A DNA stretch of 64,000 nucleotides from contig NZ_JACHJG010000012.1 in the NCBI RefSeq assembly GCF_014203545.1, positions 1 through 64,000 on the forward strand, read 5' to 3'. Made by a program: the position numbers and the translations under genes. Positions within the stretch are counted from its first letter, which is position 1; each line of letters opens with the position of its first letter. Below, in pieces: positions 50,018 to 58,202 of the stretch. The notes under the pieces were generated by a model, which saw only the letters and a list, made by a program, of their open reading frames with translations, was not told the origin of the DNA and did no database searches. Source of the DNA: Streptomyces netropsis (GTDB taxonomy: Bacteria > Actinomycetota > Actinomycetes > Streptomycetales > Streptomycetaceae).

Positions 50018-51136
50018 TCACAGGCCGTTGATCCGGGCCCGGCCCGCCGGGCTCAGTGGCTGGACGGCCGCTCCCAGGGCCCGCACCGGGCCGTGCGCCC
50101 GCGAGCGCAGCTGCCGGGCCTGGGCCAGCAGCCGTCGGCTGCGCAGTGCCAGCTCCAGCTCGAAACGGGTGCGCGGCTCGCGCATCGCCGGCCCGAAGAG
50201 CTTCTCTATCTGGCGGAGGCGGTAGCGCACCGTCTGGGGGTGCACCTTGAGCGTACGGGCCGCCTCCGGGGCGCCACCGCTCTCCAGCCAGGCCAGCAGC
50301 GTCACCTCGAGCCGCTCGCTCTGCCGCGGGGTGAGGTCCTCCAGCGGGCGCAGCCACCGCGCGGACAGGGCCCTGGCCAGCGATTCGTCCTGGAGCATGA
50401 GCAGCTCGGAGAGGTGGTCGTCGACGAACGTGACGCGTTCGGCCGGGCCGCCCACCGCCGCCGCCAGGGCCAGCAGCCGCCGCGCCCAGCGCAGCGAGGA
50501 TGCGGCGTCCACGACCGGGACGGAGTGACCGACCGCGGCCACCCGGCCGCCCAGTGCCGACTCCAGGGCCGCGCGCGCCCGCGGCCCCGGGTCGGGAATC
50601 AGCAGGCACAGGTCGGCCTCGACGGTGCCGGGCAGTCCTTGGCCGAGGGCCGCCGCCAGTTGCGGGGTCAGCTGGGGCGTCGGCTGCGGAACCAGATGGG
50701 GCGCCAGGGAATGCGCGTCGTTCGGGCCGGCGAGCACGATGGCACGCACCCGGCGGGGGAGCGGCCAGCCGGCCTGGCCGGCCAGCTCGGTCAGCACGTC
50801 GTGGGGGATGTGCCGGTCGTCGGCGAGCGCGGTGAACAAGGCCTGGCGGGCCCGGGTACCGGGCATGGCGGTGACGACCTGTCCCGGTTTTCGCCGCGGT
50901 GTGGGTATGCGCTCCGGCCCCGCGGCGGGCCGCAGTCCCAAAGTCAGCAACAGCGCCCTCTCCACCGCCTCTTGCGTGGCTTCCCTGCCGATGCGCTGTG
51001 ATACCGCCGAGAACGCGGGAGTACTGCGCTGCAGTTCTTCGGCCAACTGCGCGGCGACTGCGGGAAGTTCCTTTCTCAGGACCCGAGTCCACTCACCGCG
51101 CGGCCGCGACCAGATGCGGTTCAGAATGTCGCACAT
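50018..51136 (-). CDS. PucR/CdaR family transcriptional regulator
   Basis: The 372-aa regulator has a variable N-terminal sensor part (ELPAVAAQLAEELQRSTPAF, QEAVERALLLTLGL), a GGDEF-like middle region and the typical C-terminal PucR helix-turn-helix: TLLAWLESGGAPEAARTLKV, then HPQTVRYRLRQIEKLFG and ELELALRSRRL. It is divergent from the ferric-reductase-like / NuoF-like / lipoprotein gene set, which is therefore its likely target. The ligand is unknown. Confidence 0.87.
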   Translation of the reverse strand: MCDILNRIWSRPRGEWTRVLRKELPAVAAQLAEELQRSTPAFSAVSQRIGREATQEAVERALLLTLGLRPAAGPERIPTPRRKPGQVVTAMPGTRARQALFTALADDRHIPHDVLTELAGQAGWPLPRRVRAIVLAGPNDAHSLAPHLVPQPTPQLTPQLAAALGQGLPGTVEADLCLLIPDPGPRARAALESALGGRVAAVGHSVPVVDAASSLRWARRLLALAAAVGGPAERVTFVDDHLSELLMLQDESLARALSARWLRPLEDLTPRQSERLEVTLLAWLESGGAPEAARTLKVHPQTVRYRLRQIEKLFGPAMREPRTRFELELALRSRRLLAQARQLRSRAHGPVRALGAAVQPLSPAGRARINGL

Positions 51137-51465
51137 CGTCTACCTCCGGACTTCCGTACCGGGCGGGAGGACCGGGAATACCGCCGGTTGCCTCTCGCCT
51201 GAGTGGGCATCATCAACAGCCGATCGCCGCCGTGGGGACAGCCGCGCGTGAATTTGTCACAGCACGATAAACCTTATGAAGATCCTGCGAAGTTGGACGA
51301 TGCTTCTGCACATTCCACCGCCGGACCATGAGTGCCCGGACGGTCACACCACGTGAATTCGATGATCGCCTTGTCGGCGAATAACGCCGATGCGAGGGAT
51401 TTCCGGATTTCTCAGGAACACGGGCGGCCGTGAGGATCACCGCCGACCGCCTGTGGGAGACCCAG
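51137..51465. other. Divergent intergenic region, PucR / ferric-reductase-like genes
   Basis: This 329-base gap is A/T-richer than the average of the window and must hold two promoters. One inverted repeat is visible at 51374-51390. An earlier in-frame GTG at 51430 would extend the downstream gene into it. Confidence 0.55.
51374..51390. promoter_or_regulatory. Inverted repeat upstream of the ferric-reductase-like gene
   Basis: TCGGCG and CGCCGA flank AATAA, about 75 bases upstream of the start codon. It is a candidate site for the divergent PucR regulator. Confidence 0.4.
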
Positions 51466-52212
51466 ATGCATATGTCGCGAACGCAAACGCTCCTGCCCCG
51501 CCCTCGGCCCCGTGGCCGGTCCCGCAGCGGAACCCGCCGCAGGGCTGTCCGTCCCCGAACCCGGCCCCGGCCGAGGGCCCGGCCGCAGACCCGGCCTTCC
51601 GGGCGCCCCGCCCTGCCGGCGGCGATCCTGCTGCTGCTCGCCGTCGCCGTCCAAGCCGGCGTGGCCGAACGGACACAGGAGTTCCTCGACTTCGGCGCGG
51701 GAGTACTCGCGCTCGTCTCGCTCACCTCCACCGTGCTGTGGGGGCTGGCCGCAACCGACCGACGGCTGCTGGGCTCGGCCCACCGACTCCTCGCCCAGGG
51801 CGTGCACCGCGGACTGGCCGTGGCCGGGCTCGGTTTTCTCGCCCTGCACATCTGGGTGAAGGTTGCCGAGGACCGTACCAGTCCGACGGCCACGACCGTC
51901 CCTTTCACCGACAACACGCAACCCGTGCTCATCGGACTCGGCACACTGGCCGGGTATCTCTTCGTCGCGGTGGCGGTCACCGGTGCGGCGCGCAGTGCCT
52001 TCACCGGCGTCGGTCACTCCCGCCTGTGGCGGACCCTGCACATGGCGGCCTACCCCGCGTGGGGCGCGGCCCTGGTGCACGGACTGCACGCCGGCCGGCC
52101 CGCAGCAGGCTGGGTGACCGCGGCGTACGCACTGTGCCTGAGCGGCGTCGCCCTGGCCCTGACACTGCGCATGCGATCCCGGCAGCGCGAGGCGCGGGGA
52201 GGACGGCCGTGA
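51466..52212 (+). CDS. Ferric-reductase-like transmembrane heme protein
   Basis: The 248-aa membrane protein has a very Arg/Pro-rich N-terminus and about six helices. Histidines placed to bind two hemes appear in LLAQGVHRGLAVAGLGFLAL/HIWV and LWRTLHMAAYPAWGAALVHG/LHAG, as in the ferric-reductase/cytochrome b561-like domain. It probably carries electrons across the membrane. The ATG at 51466 has GGGAG 6 bases upstream; the GTG at 51430 is the alternative. Its stop codon overlaps the GTG of the NuoF-like gene (GTGA), so the two are coupled and likely pass electrons to each other. Confidence 0.82.
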   Translation: MHMSRTQTLLPRPRPRGRSRSGTRRRAVRPRTRPRPRARPQTRPSGRPALPAAILLLLAVAVQAGVAERTQEFLDFGAGVLALVSLTSTVLWGLAATDRRLLGSAHRLLAQGVHRGLAVAGLGFLALHIWVKVAEDRTSPTATTVPFTDNTQPVLIGLGTLAGYLFVAVAVTGAARSAFTGVGHSRLWRTLHMAAYPAWGAALVHGLHAGRPAAGWVTAAYALCLSGVALALTLRMRSRQREARGGRP

Positions 52213-53711
52213 AGGGGACCGTGCCGTCACTCGCCACCGTCGGCCCGCCCCGGCTGCTGGCCGGGCTGGACGAGACCGCGTGGATGGACCAAGCGGCGCA
52301 CACGGCCGTACACGGGCCCGCGCCCGAGCTGAACGTGGAGGAACTGACGGCACTCGCGGAAGACATCGGCCTGCGCGGCCGCGGCGGCGCCGGGTTCCTG
52401 TTCGCCCGCAAACTGCGGGCCGTCACCGACTCCCTGCGCCGGACCGGCTCCGTCCCCGCCGTCGTCGTCAACGGCAGCGAGGGCGAGCCGGGTTGTCTCA
52501 AGGACACCGCGCTGCTGCTGTTCGCCCCGCACCTCGTCCTCGACGGCGCCGTACTGGCGGCCAAGGCGCTCGGCGCGCGCGAGGTCGCCCTCGGCGTCAC
52601 CCGCGCCGACGTCGAGGAATCGGTGCGCCGGGCGATCGCCGAGCGCGGGTCCGCCGGGCCGGCGATCGGGGTGACACGGCTGCCCGAACGCTTCGTCACC
52701 GGCGAGAGTTCGGCGCTGGTACGCGGCATCGACGGCGGCCCCGCGCTGCCGTCCGGCCGCAGGATCCGTACCAGCGAGAGCGGCCTGGGCGGGGTGCCCA
52801 CCCTGCTCTCCAACACCGAGACGTTCGCCCAACTCGCCGTCGCCGCCCGGCTCGGAGCCGTGGGCTACGGCGCGGTCGGCCTGCCGACCGAGCCCGGCAC
52901 CGTCATGCTGACCGTCGCCGGAACACACGTGGTGGAAGCCCCGACCGGCCTGCCCATTCCCTACGTCCTGGAGTTGTGCGGCACCGCACCCGGCCAGGGC
53001 GTACTGGTCGGCGGCTATCACGGCGGCTGGCTGCCGCCGCACGCGGCGCGGGCGGCCACCGTCTCCCGCGACTCGCTCGCCGCGGTCGACGGCGTCCTCG
53101 GGGCCGGTGCCCTGCTGCCGTTGCCCGAGACCACCTGCCCGGTCGGCGAGACGGTACGGGTGGCCGGATGGCTGGCGGAGCAGTCGGCGGGCCAGTGCGG
53201 TCCCTGCGCCCTGGGCCTGCCGGCACTCGCGGACGCGCTCGCCGACGCGGCGGGCGGCGCCGGGCAGCGCGCGCTGGACGCGGTACGTACCCGGATGGCC
53301 GCCGTGGAGCGGCGCGGCGCGTGCAGTCACCCCGACGGCTCCACCCGCTTCGTGTCCTCCGCGCTCACCGTCTTCGCGGAGGAGTTCGCCGCCCACGCCC
53401 TGGGGCACGGTTGCGGACGCCCGACCCTCGGCGCGCTGCCGCTGCCCGCCGAGGAGCGGACACGGGCCACCTCGCCGGCGGCCCGCGTCGCCGGCACGGC
53501 ACCGGCCCCCGCGGAGCAGCTGCTGGTCGACTGGACGCTGTGCCGGGGGCACGGGTTGTGCGCGGACCTCCTGCCCGGACTCCTGCGGCTGGGACCGGAC
53601 GGCTACCCGGAGCGGGCCGTCATCCCCGTACCCGCGCGGATGAGACAACGGGCGCTGCGGGCGGTCCGGCGCTGCCCCGCCCTCGCGCTGCGCGTCGAAG
53701 CCGCCGGCTGA
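52209..53711 (+). CDS. NuoF-like flavoprotein fused to a ferredoxin-type domain
   Basis: The 500-aa protein follows the NuoF layout: GLRGRGGAGFLFARKLR (FMN/NADH-binding glycine loop), NGSEGEPGCLKDTALLL, the SLBB region and the iron-sulfur segment. In that segment the usual C-x2-C-x2-C reads SAGQCGPC (Ala327, Cys330, Cys333), so the first cluster ligand is missing; the fourth ligand may be in RRGACSHP. The C-terminal ~70 residues (WTLCRGHGLCADLLPGLL and RRCPAL) look like a [3Fe-4S]-type ferredoxin. It probably moves electrons from NAD(P)H to the membrane heme protein encoded just before it. Confidence 0.87.
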   Translation: MKGTVPSLATVGPPRLLAGLDETAWMDQAAHTAVHGPAPELNVEELTALAEDIGLRGRGGAGFLFARKLRAVTDSLRRTGSVPAVVVNGSEGEPGCLKDTALLLFAPHLVLDGAVLAAKALGAREVALGVTRADVEESVRRAIAERGSAGPAIGVTRLPERFVTGESSALVRGIDGGPALPSGRRIRTSESGLGGVPTLLSNTETFAQLAVAARLGAVGYGAVGLPTEPGTVMLTVAGTHVVEAPTGLPIPYVLELCGTAPGQGVLVGGYHGGWLPPHAARAATVSRDSLAAVDGVLGAGALLPLPETTCPVGETVRVAGWLAEQSAGQCGPCALGLPALADALADAAGGAGQRALDAVRTRMAAVERRGACSHPDGSTRFVSSALTVFAEEFAAHALGHGCGRPTLGALPLPAEERTRATSPAARVAGTAPAPAEQLLVDWTLCRGHGLCADLLPGLLRLGPDGYPERAVIPVPARMRQRALRAVRRCPALALRVEAAG

Positions 53712-53839
53712 GTGGCTTCCGACCCGGAGTTTCTGTCCACGCGTGACAAATTCCCGGCCCCGCTGAGCGCACGGCGGGCCGGCCCCGTATCCCCACGGCA
53801 ACGGCGGACCATCGCCGGGCCACGAGCAAAGGACAGTTC

Positions 53840-54838
53840 ATGAACAAGCTGCGTCACGCCTCCCTCGCCGGGGCGGCGATCACGGTCATGATGCTGACGG
53901 CGGCATGCGGCGGCGGTGAGTCGTCCGCCGGGGACGACTACGGCAAGGCTCCCGCCGGCAGCAGCTCGAAGATCGGCGACGGGTACGCGTCGGGCTCGGG
54001 CGGCTACGGCTCGGGTGGTGCCTCAGGATCCGCCGCGGCGGAGAAGAACGCCCCGGCCAAGCAGCTGGCCGTCCGCGAGGCACCGGGGATCGGCCCCGTC
54101 GTCGCGGACGGCAAGGGTCTGACGCTCTACCGCTTCGACAAGGACACGGCCAAGCCGCCGGCCTCGCGCTGCGACGGCGACTGCGCCAAGGCCTGGCCCC
54201 CCGTACCCGCGGACGACGCGACGGCCACGGCCGGCCTGGACGCCGAGCTGGGCGAGGTCAAGCGTGCCGACGGCACCATGCAGCTCACCCTCGCCGGCTG
54301 GCCCGTCTACCGCTACGCCAAGGACGCCGCGCCCGGTGACACCAAGGGGCAGGGCGTCGGCGGCACCTGGAGCGCGTTCGCCCCGGACGGCAAGAAGGCG
54401 GGCGTGGCCGGCGGCGGGGACGAAGGCAAGGAGGGGGAGAAGGAGAAGCAGCCCGACGAGGAGAAACCGGCCGCCGACGGTGTCTCCGTCGACGACAACC
54501 CGAAACTCGGCAAGATCCTCGTCGACGGCCAGGGCCGCACCCTCTACCGGTTCAACAAGGACAGCGCCTGGCCCATGAAGTTCGCCTGCAACGACGCCTG
54601 CCTGGACACCTGGAAGCCCGCCAAGCCCGTCGAGAAGAGCGCGGTCCGCGGCGTACCGGAGAAGCTGATCACCACCGTCACACGGCCCGACGGCACCAAG
54701 CAGTTGGCGGTCGACTGCTGGCCCGTCTACTGGTTCACCGGGGACAAGAAGCCCGGCGACATCACGGGCCAGGGCAAGCAGGGACTGTGGTTCGCCGTCG
54801 ACGACCAGGGCAAGAAGGTCACCACCCCGGCGAGTTGA
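53840..54838 (+). CDS. Lipoprotein with two COG4315-type repeats (SCO0930-like)
   Basis: The 332-aa protein has a lipobox (MLTAAC, Cys about residue 23), then a Gly/Ser-rich linker and two homologous repeats: GKGLTLYRFDKD with CDGDCAKAWPP and WPVYRYAKD, and GQGRTLYRFNKD with CNDACLDTWKP and WPVYWFTGD. The repeats (PF03640-like, often called secreted repeat of unknown function) are separated by a Lys/Glu-rich linker. It lies 128 bases after the NuoF-like gene and probably belongs to the same electron-transfer set, facing the outside. Confidence 0.85.
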   Translation: MNKLRHASLAGAAITVMMLTAACGGGESSAGDDYGKAPAGSSSKIGDGYASGSGGYGSGGASGSAAAEKNAPAKQLAVREAPGIGPVVADGKGLTLYRFDKDTAKPPASRCDGDCAKAWPPVPADDATATAGLDAELGEVKRADGTMQLTLAGWPVYRYAKDAAPGDTKGQGVGGTWSAFAPDGKKAGVAGGGDEGKEGEKEKQPDEEKPAADGVSVDDNPKLGKILVDGQGRTLYRFNKDSAWPMKFACNDACLDTWKPAKPVEKSAVRGVPEKLITTVTRPDGTKQLAVDCWPVYWFTGDKKPGDITGQGKQGLWFAVDDQGKKVTTPAS

Positions 54839-54858
54839 CGTTCGCCACCCCCAGGCCG

Positions 54859-54890
54859 GCCGCCCGTCCCTCCTCCCCGGGACGGGCGGC
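54859..54890. terminator. 12-bp hairpin between convergent genes
   Basis: GCCGCCCGTCCC and GGGACGGGCGGC pair perfectly around an 8-base loop, 20 bases after the lipoprotein stop and before the convergent DUF4360 gene. Confidence 0.78.
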
Positions 54891-54944
54891 CCGCGGTGCG
54901 CCGCTGGGTCCGTGGCCGGGCACCTGCCGCACAGGCACCCGCGC

Positions 54945-55595
54945 TCACACCACGGGACAGGTCTTCCAGGCGAAGTGGTAGAGGGTGTTGATGCTGCCGT
55001 CCGTCGAGTCCATCGCCATGAGGCTCGTCGTCCTGGTCGGATCGGAGGTGCCCGCGTCCACCCGCAGCTCGGTGTTGATGTTGAAGTACCGGATGGCCCC
55101 GCAGGGTGCGTAGACCAGGGCGTCGATGTCCGTGGTGTCGGACGTCTGCCAGTCGTCGTTGACCGGACCGGTGAAGTGGTGGTTCATGAAGGCTGTCTGC
55201 GACATGCCCTGGAAGTAGTAATGGGCCCGCTGCAGCCCCGTGGCACCCTTCTCCAGGCGCGCGAAGCCGCGGTAGTCGGCCTTGGCGACCGCGTACGTGA
55301 ATCCCTGCGGCACATGGACGTTCAGACCGAGCTGGCAGTTCTTGCGGAAGTCGGTCGGCTTGGAACCGACGCCGACCTGGGCGACGTAGTGGCTGTAGGA
55401 AACGGTGAAGGCCGTGTTGTCCGGTGAGACCGTCACGTTCGCCGTCCCGGCGGGGCACCCCGACCCGTTGACGGCCACCACATCGATCACGACCTTGTCC
55501 GGCGGGGGCACCCCGTCCGCGGCGGCCGCCCTCGGTGCCATCGGGGCGGCGAGCAGCATCAGGGCCGCGCCGCCGGTCATCACCGGTCTCAACAT
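54945..55595 (-). CDS. DUF4360 secreted protein (copy 2)
   Basis: The 216-aa protein has a signal peptide (MLRPVMTGGAALMLLAAPMA, then AAAADG) and the DUF4360 core: PPDKVVIDVVAVNGSGCPAG, FRKNCQLGLNVHVPQGFTYA, DYRGFARLEKGATG, YFNINTELRVDAGTSD. It is much closer to copy 3, directly upstream, than to copy 1 at 16244, which points to a recent tandem duplication. GGAGGGG lies 6-7 bases before the ATG. Role unknown. Confidence 0.88.
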   Translation of the reverse strand: MLRPVMTGGAALMLLAAPMAPRAAAADGVPPPDKVVIDVVAVNGSGCPAGTANVTVSPDNTAFTVSYSHYVAQVGVGSKPTDFRKNCQLGLNVHVPQGFTYAVAKADYRGFARLEKGATGLQRAHYYFQGMSQTAFMNHHFTGPVNDDWQTSDTTDIDALVYAPCGAIRYFNINTELRVDAGTSDPTRTTSLMAMDSTDGSINTLYHFAWKTCPVV

Positions 55596-55685
55596 GAAGA
55601 TCCCCCTCCAACAGCCCTGGCGCCCGCCCGTTCGGACACCCGTGACGTGCCTGCGGATCACCCGCGGTCCGGCCGTCCGGCCCGA

Positions 55686-56327
55686 TCAGGGGCACTCCTT
55701 CCAGGCGAAGTGGTAGAGGGTGTTGACGCTGCCGTCCGTCGAGTCCATCGCCATGAAGCTGTTGGTCGTCGTCGGATCCGAGGTGCCGGCGCTCACCCGC
55801 AACTCGGTGTTGACGTTGAGGATCCGCTGTGTGCCGCACGGCGCGTAGACGAGGGACTCGACGCCCGTGACGTCGGACGTCTGCCAGTTGTCGTTGACCG
55901 GGCCGGCGAAGCGGTGGGACACCGAGGTCGTGTGCGACATGCCCTGGAAGTAGTAGCTGGCCCGCTCCATGCCCGTGGCCCCGTCCTCCAGGTACGCGAA
56001 GCCGCGGTAGTCGGCCTTGGCGATCGCGTACGTGAATCCCTGCGGGACGCGGACGTTCAGACCGAGCTGGCAGTTCTTGCGGAAGTCCGTCGGCTTGGAA
56101 CCGACGCCGACCTGGGCGAGGTAGTTGCTGTACGTCACGGTGAAGGCCGTGTTGTTCGGCGCGACCGCCACGGCCGCGGTCCCGGCGGGGCAGCCGGACC
56201 CGTTGACCGCCACCACGTCGATCACGACCTTGTCCGGCGGGGGGACCGTGTCCGCAGCCGCGGACGGCATGGCCGAAGCGACCACGAGCACCGCGGCCGC
56301 GCTGCCGATCAACACCGGTCTGAACAT
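55686..56327 (-). CDS. DUF4360 secreted protein (copy 3)
   Basis: The 213-aa protein is the tandem twin of copy 2: signal MFRPVLIGSAAAVLVVASAM, core PPDKVVIDVVAVNGSGCPAG (identical over 20 residues to copy 2), FRKNCQLGLNVRVPQGFTYA and MAMDSTDGSVNTLYHFAWKE at the end. TGGAGG lies 5 bases before the ATG. The 90 bases between the two genes hold the copy-2 leader with its own ribosome site; they may be one transcript. Confidence 0.88.
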   Translation of the reverse strand: MFRPVLIGSAAAVLVVASAMPSAAADTVPPPDKVVIDVVAVNGSGCPAGTAAVAVAPNNTAFTVTYSNYLAQVGVGSKPTDFRKNCQLGLNVRVPQGFTYAIAKADYRGFAYLEDGATGMERASYYFQGMSHTTSVSHRFAGPVNDNWQTSDVTGVESLVYAPCGTQRILNVNTELRVSAGTSDPTTTNSFMAMDSTDGSVNTLYHFAWKECP

Positions 56328-56553
56328 GGAGACCTCCACGGTTCGGCGCGGACTCGTTCCGCGGTCCATGCCACCACCGGCACCGGGGCGTGTACAGGCC
56401 AGGTTGAGCCGACCCTGTGCGCCCCGCCGGGCCCCCGGCCGGTCACCCCCTACCGAGGAGTGACACCGTTCGGTGCCCTCGGAAGACCGCGGGACGACGC
56501 TCGGCGAACGAACGGACCCCTTCCGCGGCGTTCGGTCGTCACCACATCGGTCG

Positions 56554-57570
56554 TCACAGCCGTCCTCCGTTGTCGTCGTCCGTGCTCAGCAGAACGCGCC
56601 CGAAGGGGCGGTCCTCCATCAGATGGCGCTGTGCCCGCGCCGCCTGCGCGAGCGGGAAGACCCGGGCGACGACCGGGTCGAACCGGTCCTCGGCGAGCCA
56701 GTCGATCAGGGTCTGCCGCGCGGCGCGGGTCACCTCGGGGGAGAACATGTCGAACATGTAGCCAATGGCACGTGCGTGCTTCCAGATCAGGTCCGTCACA
56801 TCGAGCGTGCCGCGGGTGCCCCCGGCGTAGCCGATGCCGACGTAACTCCCGCCGTGGGCCAGGCTACCGACGGCGCCCTCCAGCAGCGGGCCGGCGACGC
56901 CGTCCAGGACCACGTCCACGCCCCTGCCGTCGGTCAGCCGTGCCACACCGTCGCGCAAGGACTCCCGGGACAGGTCGATGACGTTGTCGAAGCCGGCCGC
57001 GCGGGCCCTTTCGGCCTTCGCCGTCCCGCCCGCCGTGGAGATCACCGTCGACGCGCCGAGCTGGGCCGCGACCTGTGCGGCTCCCATGCCGACCGCCCCG
57101 CCGATCGCGGGGGCGAGCACACTCTGCCCGGCCCGGAAACCGACCAGCTCGGTGAGGGCGAGGTAGGCGGTCGCGTGCCCGGCCCCGGCGGAGAGCGCGG
57201 CCATCCGCCGGTCGCTCACCCGGGCGGGCAGCGGGGTCAACGCCTCGGCGTACTCCGCGACGTACTCCCGCCAGGTGCCGTCCGTGGTCATGCCCCGCCC
57301 CTGTCCGGTGATCGCGACGCGGGTCCCCTCGGCCAGCCCGGACGCGCCCGGCTCGACGACCACGCCGACCGCGGCTCCGCCGGGGATGATCGGCAGCGGT
57401 TTGTGCAGGGACGGCGCCATGCGGCCCGCGCGTACGGTGTCGTCAAGGGGACTCACGGTGGTGAAGGTGATCCGCACCAGAGCCTGCCCGTGCTCGGGCA
57501 CGGGGACCGGCAGTTCCACCGGTCGCAACGCGTCGTATCCACCGTGCTCCCGGTACTGGATTGCCAGCAT
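56554..57570 (-). CDS. Zinc-type alcohol dehydrogenase / quinone oxidoreductase family protein
   Basis: The 338-aa medium-chain dehydrogenase/reductase has the GroES-like front (MLAIQYREHGGYDALRPVEL, VRITFTTVSPLDDTVRAGRM, PIIPGGAAVGVVVEPG) and a Rossmann domain with QSVLAPAIGGAVGMGAAQVA binding NADPH. It lacks the structural-zinc cysteines, as in quinone reductases (QOR group). It could reduce quinones or enones. It lies downstream of an Rrf2 regulator on the same strand, so its expression may follow redox stress. A short palindrome lies in the gap between the two. Confidence 0.88.
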   Translation of the reverse strand: MLAIQYREHGGYDALRPVELPVPVPEHGQALVRITFTTVSPLDDTVRAGRMAPSLHKPLPIIPGGAAVGVVVEPGASGLAEGTRVAITGQGRGMTTDGTWREYVAEYAEALTPLPARVSDRRMAALSAGAGHATAYLALTELVGFRAGQSVLAPAIGGAVGMGAAQVAAQLGASTVISTAGGTAKAERARAAGFDNVIDLSRESLRDGVARLTDGRGVDVVLDGVAGPLLEGAVGSLAHGGSYVGIGYAGGTRGTLDVTDLIWKHARAIGYMFDMFSPEVTRAARQTLIDWLAEDRFDPVVARVFPLAQAARAQRHLMEDRPFGRVLLSTDDDNGGRL

Positions 57571-57595
57571 CGGATCTCGACCTCCCTGTGGAGAA

Positions 57596-57608
57596 AACAA
57601 AGTTTGTT
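57596..57608. promoter_or_regulatory. A/T-rich palindrome before the oxidoreductase gene
   Basis: AACAAAGTTTGTT is a perfect palindrome with a central G, 26 bases upstream of the oxidoreductase start. It differs from the TGTAAC site of the Rrf2 gene and could be the operator of this promoter. Just next to it lies an imperfect 13-bp direct repeat (CGTGAAAAGCC-like, 57619-57645). Confidence 0.55.
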
Positions 57609-57683
57609 ACGTCAAGAGTCGTGAAAAGCCATCGTGAAAAGCCGTCGTGAGAAGGCGCCGCCGAAGGCCTCGTGGGCCGCTCG

Positions 57684-58121
57684 CTAGCGCTCTCCCGGCG
57701 CCAGGGTCTCGCGCAGGACGTCGGCGATCGAGGTGCTCTCCAGCGCGCGCCGCGCGGCCTCCTCCACCTCGCCGTACACCTGCTCCAGCGCGGGGCGGAT
57801 GCCCGCGCCGATGGGGCAGCGCTGGTTGGGCTCCCCCCGGTGCAGGCCGAAGAGCGGTTCCGTCTCCACCGCCCGGCGGACCTCGGAGAGGGGGATCGAC
57901 TCCGGCTCGCGGATCAACCGCCAGCCCGCCCCGGCGCCGTGCCGGACGTCGACCAGCCCGGCCCTGCGCAACTCGCCCAGACAGCGCCGGATGACGACCG
58001 GATTGGTGTTGACGCTGTCGGCGATCTGTTCCGAGGTCACCACGTCACGTCCGCGGCCGCGCACCAGCGCCATCCACACGAGGACGTGAACGGCGACGGT
58101 GAGCCTGCTGTTGGCGGCCAT
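57684..58121 (-). CDS. Rrf2 family transcriptional regulator
   Basis: The 145-aa protein has the Rrf2 winged helix: SRLTVAVHVLVWMALVRGRG, EQIADSVNTNPVVIRRCLGE, LRRAGLVDVRHGAGAGWRLI. The linker region keeps only one cysteine (EPNQRCPIGAG) where NsrR/IscR have three, so it cannot hold a classical [2Fe-2S] or [4Fe-4S] cluster with Cys alone; thiol-based or single-Cys redox sensing is more likely. An inverted repeat lies just upstream of its start, suggesting autoregulation. The adjacent quinone-reductase-like gene is a plausible target. Confidence 0.87.
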   Translation of the reverse strand: MAANSRLTVAVHVLVWMALVRGRGRDVVTSEQIADSVNTNPVVIRRCLGELRRAGLVDVRHGAGAGWRLIREPESIPLSEVRRAVETEPLFGLHRGEPNQRCPIGAGIRPALEQVYGEVEEAARRALESTSIADVLRETLAPGER

Positions 58122-58135
58122 CGCACCTCTCTCGC

Positions 58136-58154
58136 TGTAACTGTGTCGGTTACA
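58136..58154. promoter_or_regulatory. Inverted repeat upstream of the Rrf2 gene
   Basis: TGTAAC and GTTACA form perfect 6-bp arms separated by 7 bases, 15 bases before the Rrf2 start codon. Position and symmetry suit a self-repressing Rrf2 site. Confidence 0.65.
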
Positions 58155-58202
58155 CCTAAGGTGCCGTCAGAAGACTTGTCAAGCGGCCGGCTCGGTCCTG
58201 GC

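Noticed and set aside
57619..57645. GTGAAAAGCC direct repeats as a CRISPR-like or VNTR array
   Set aside because: Only two and a half imperfect copies without spacers; far too few for an array.
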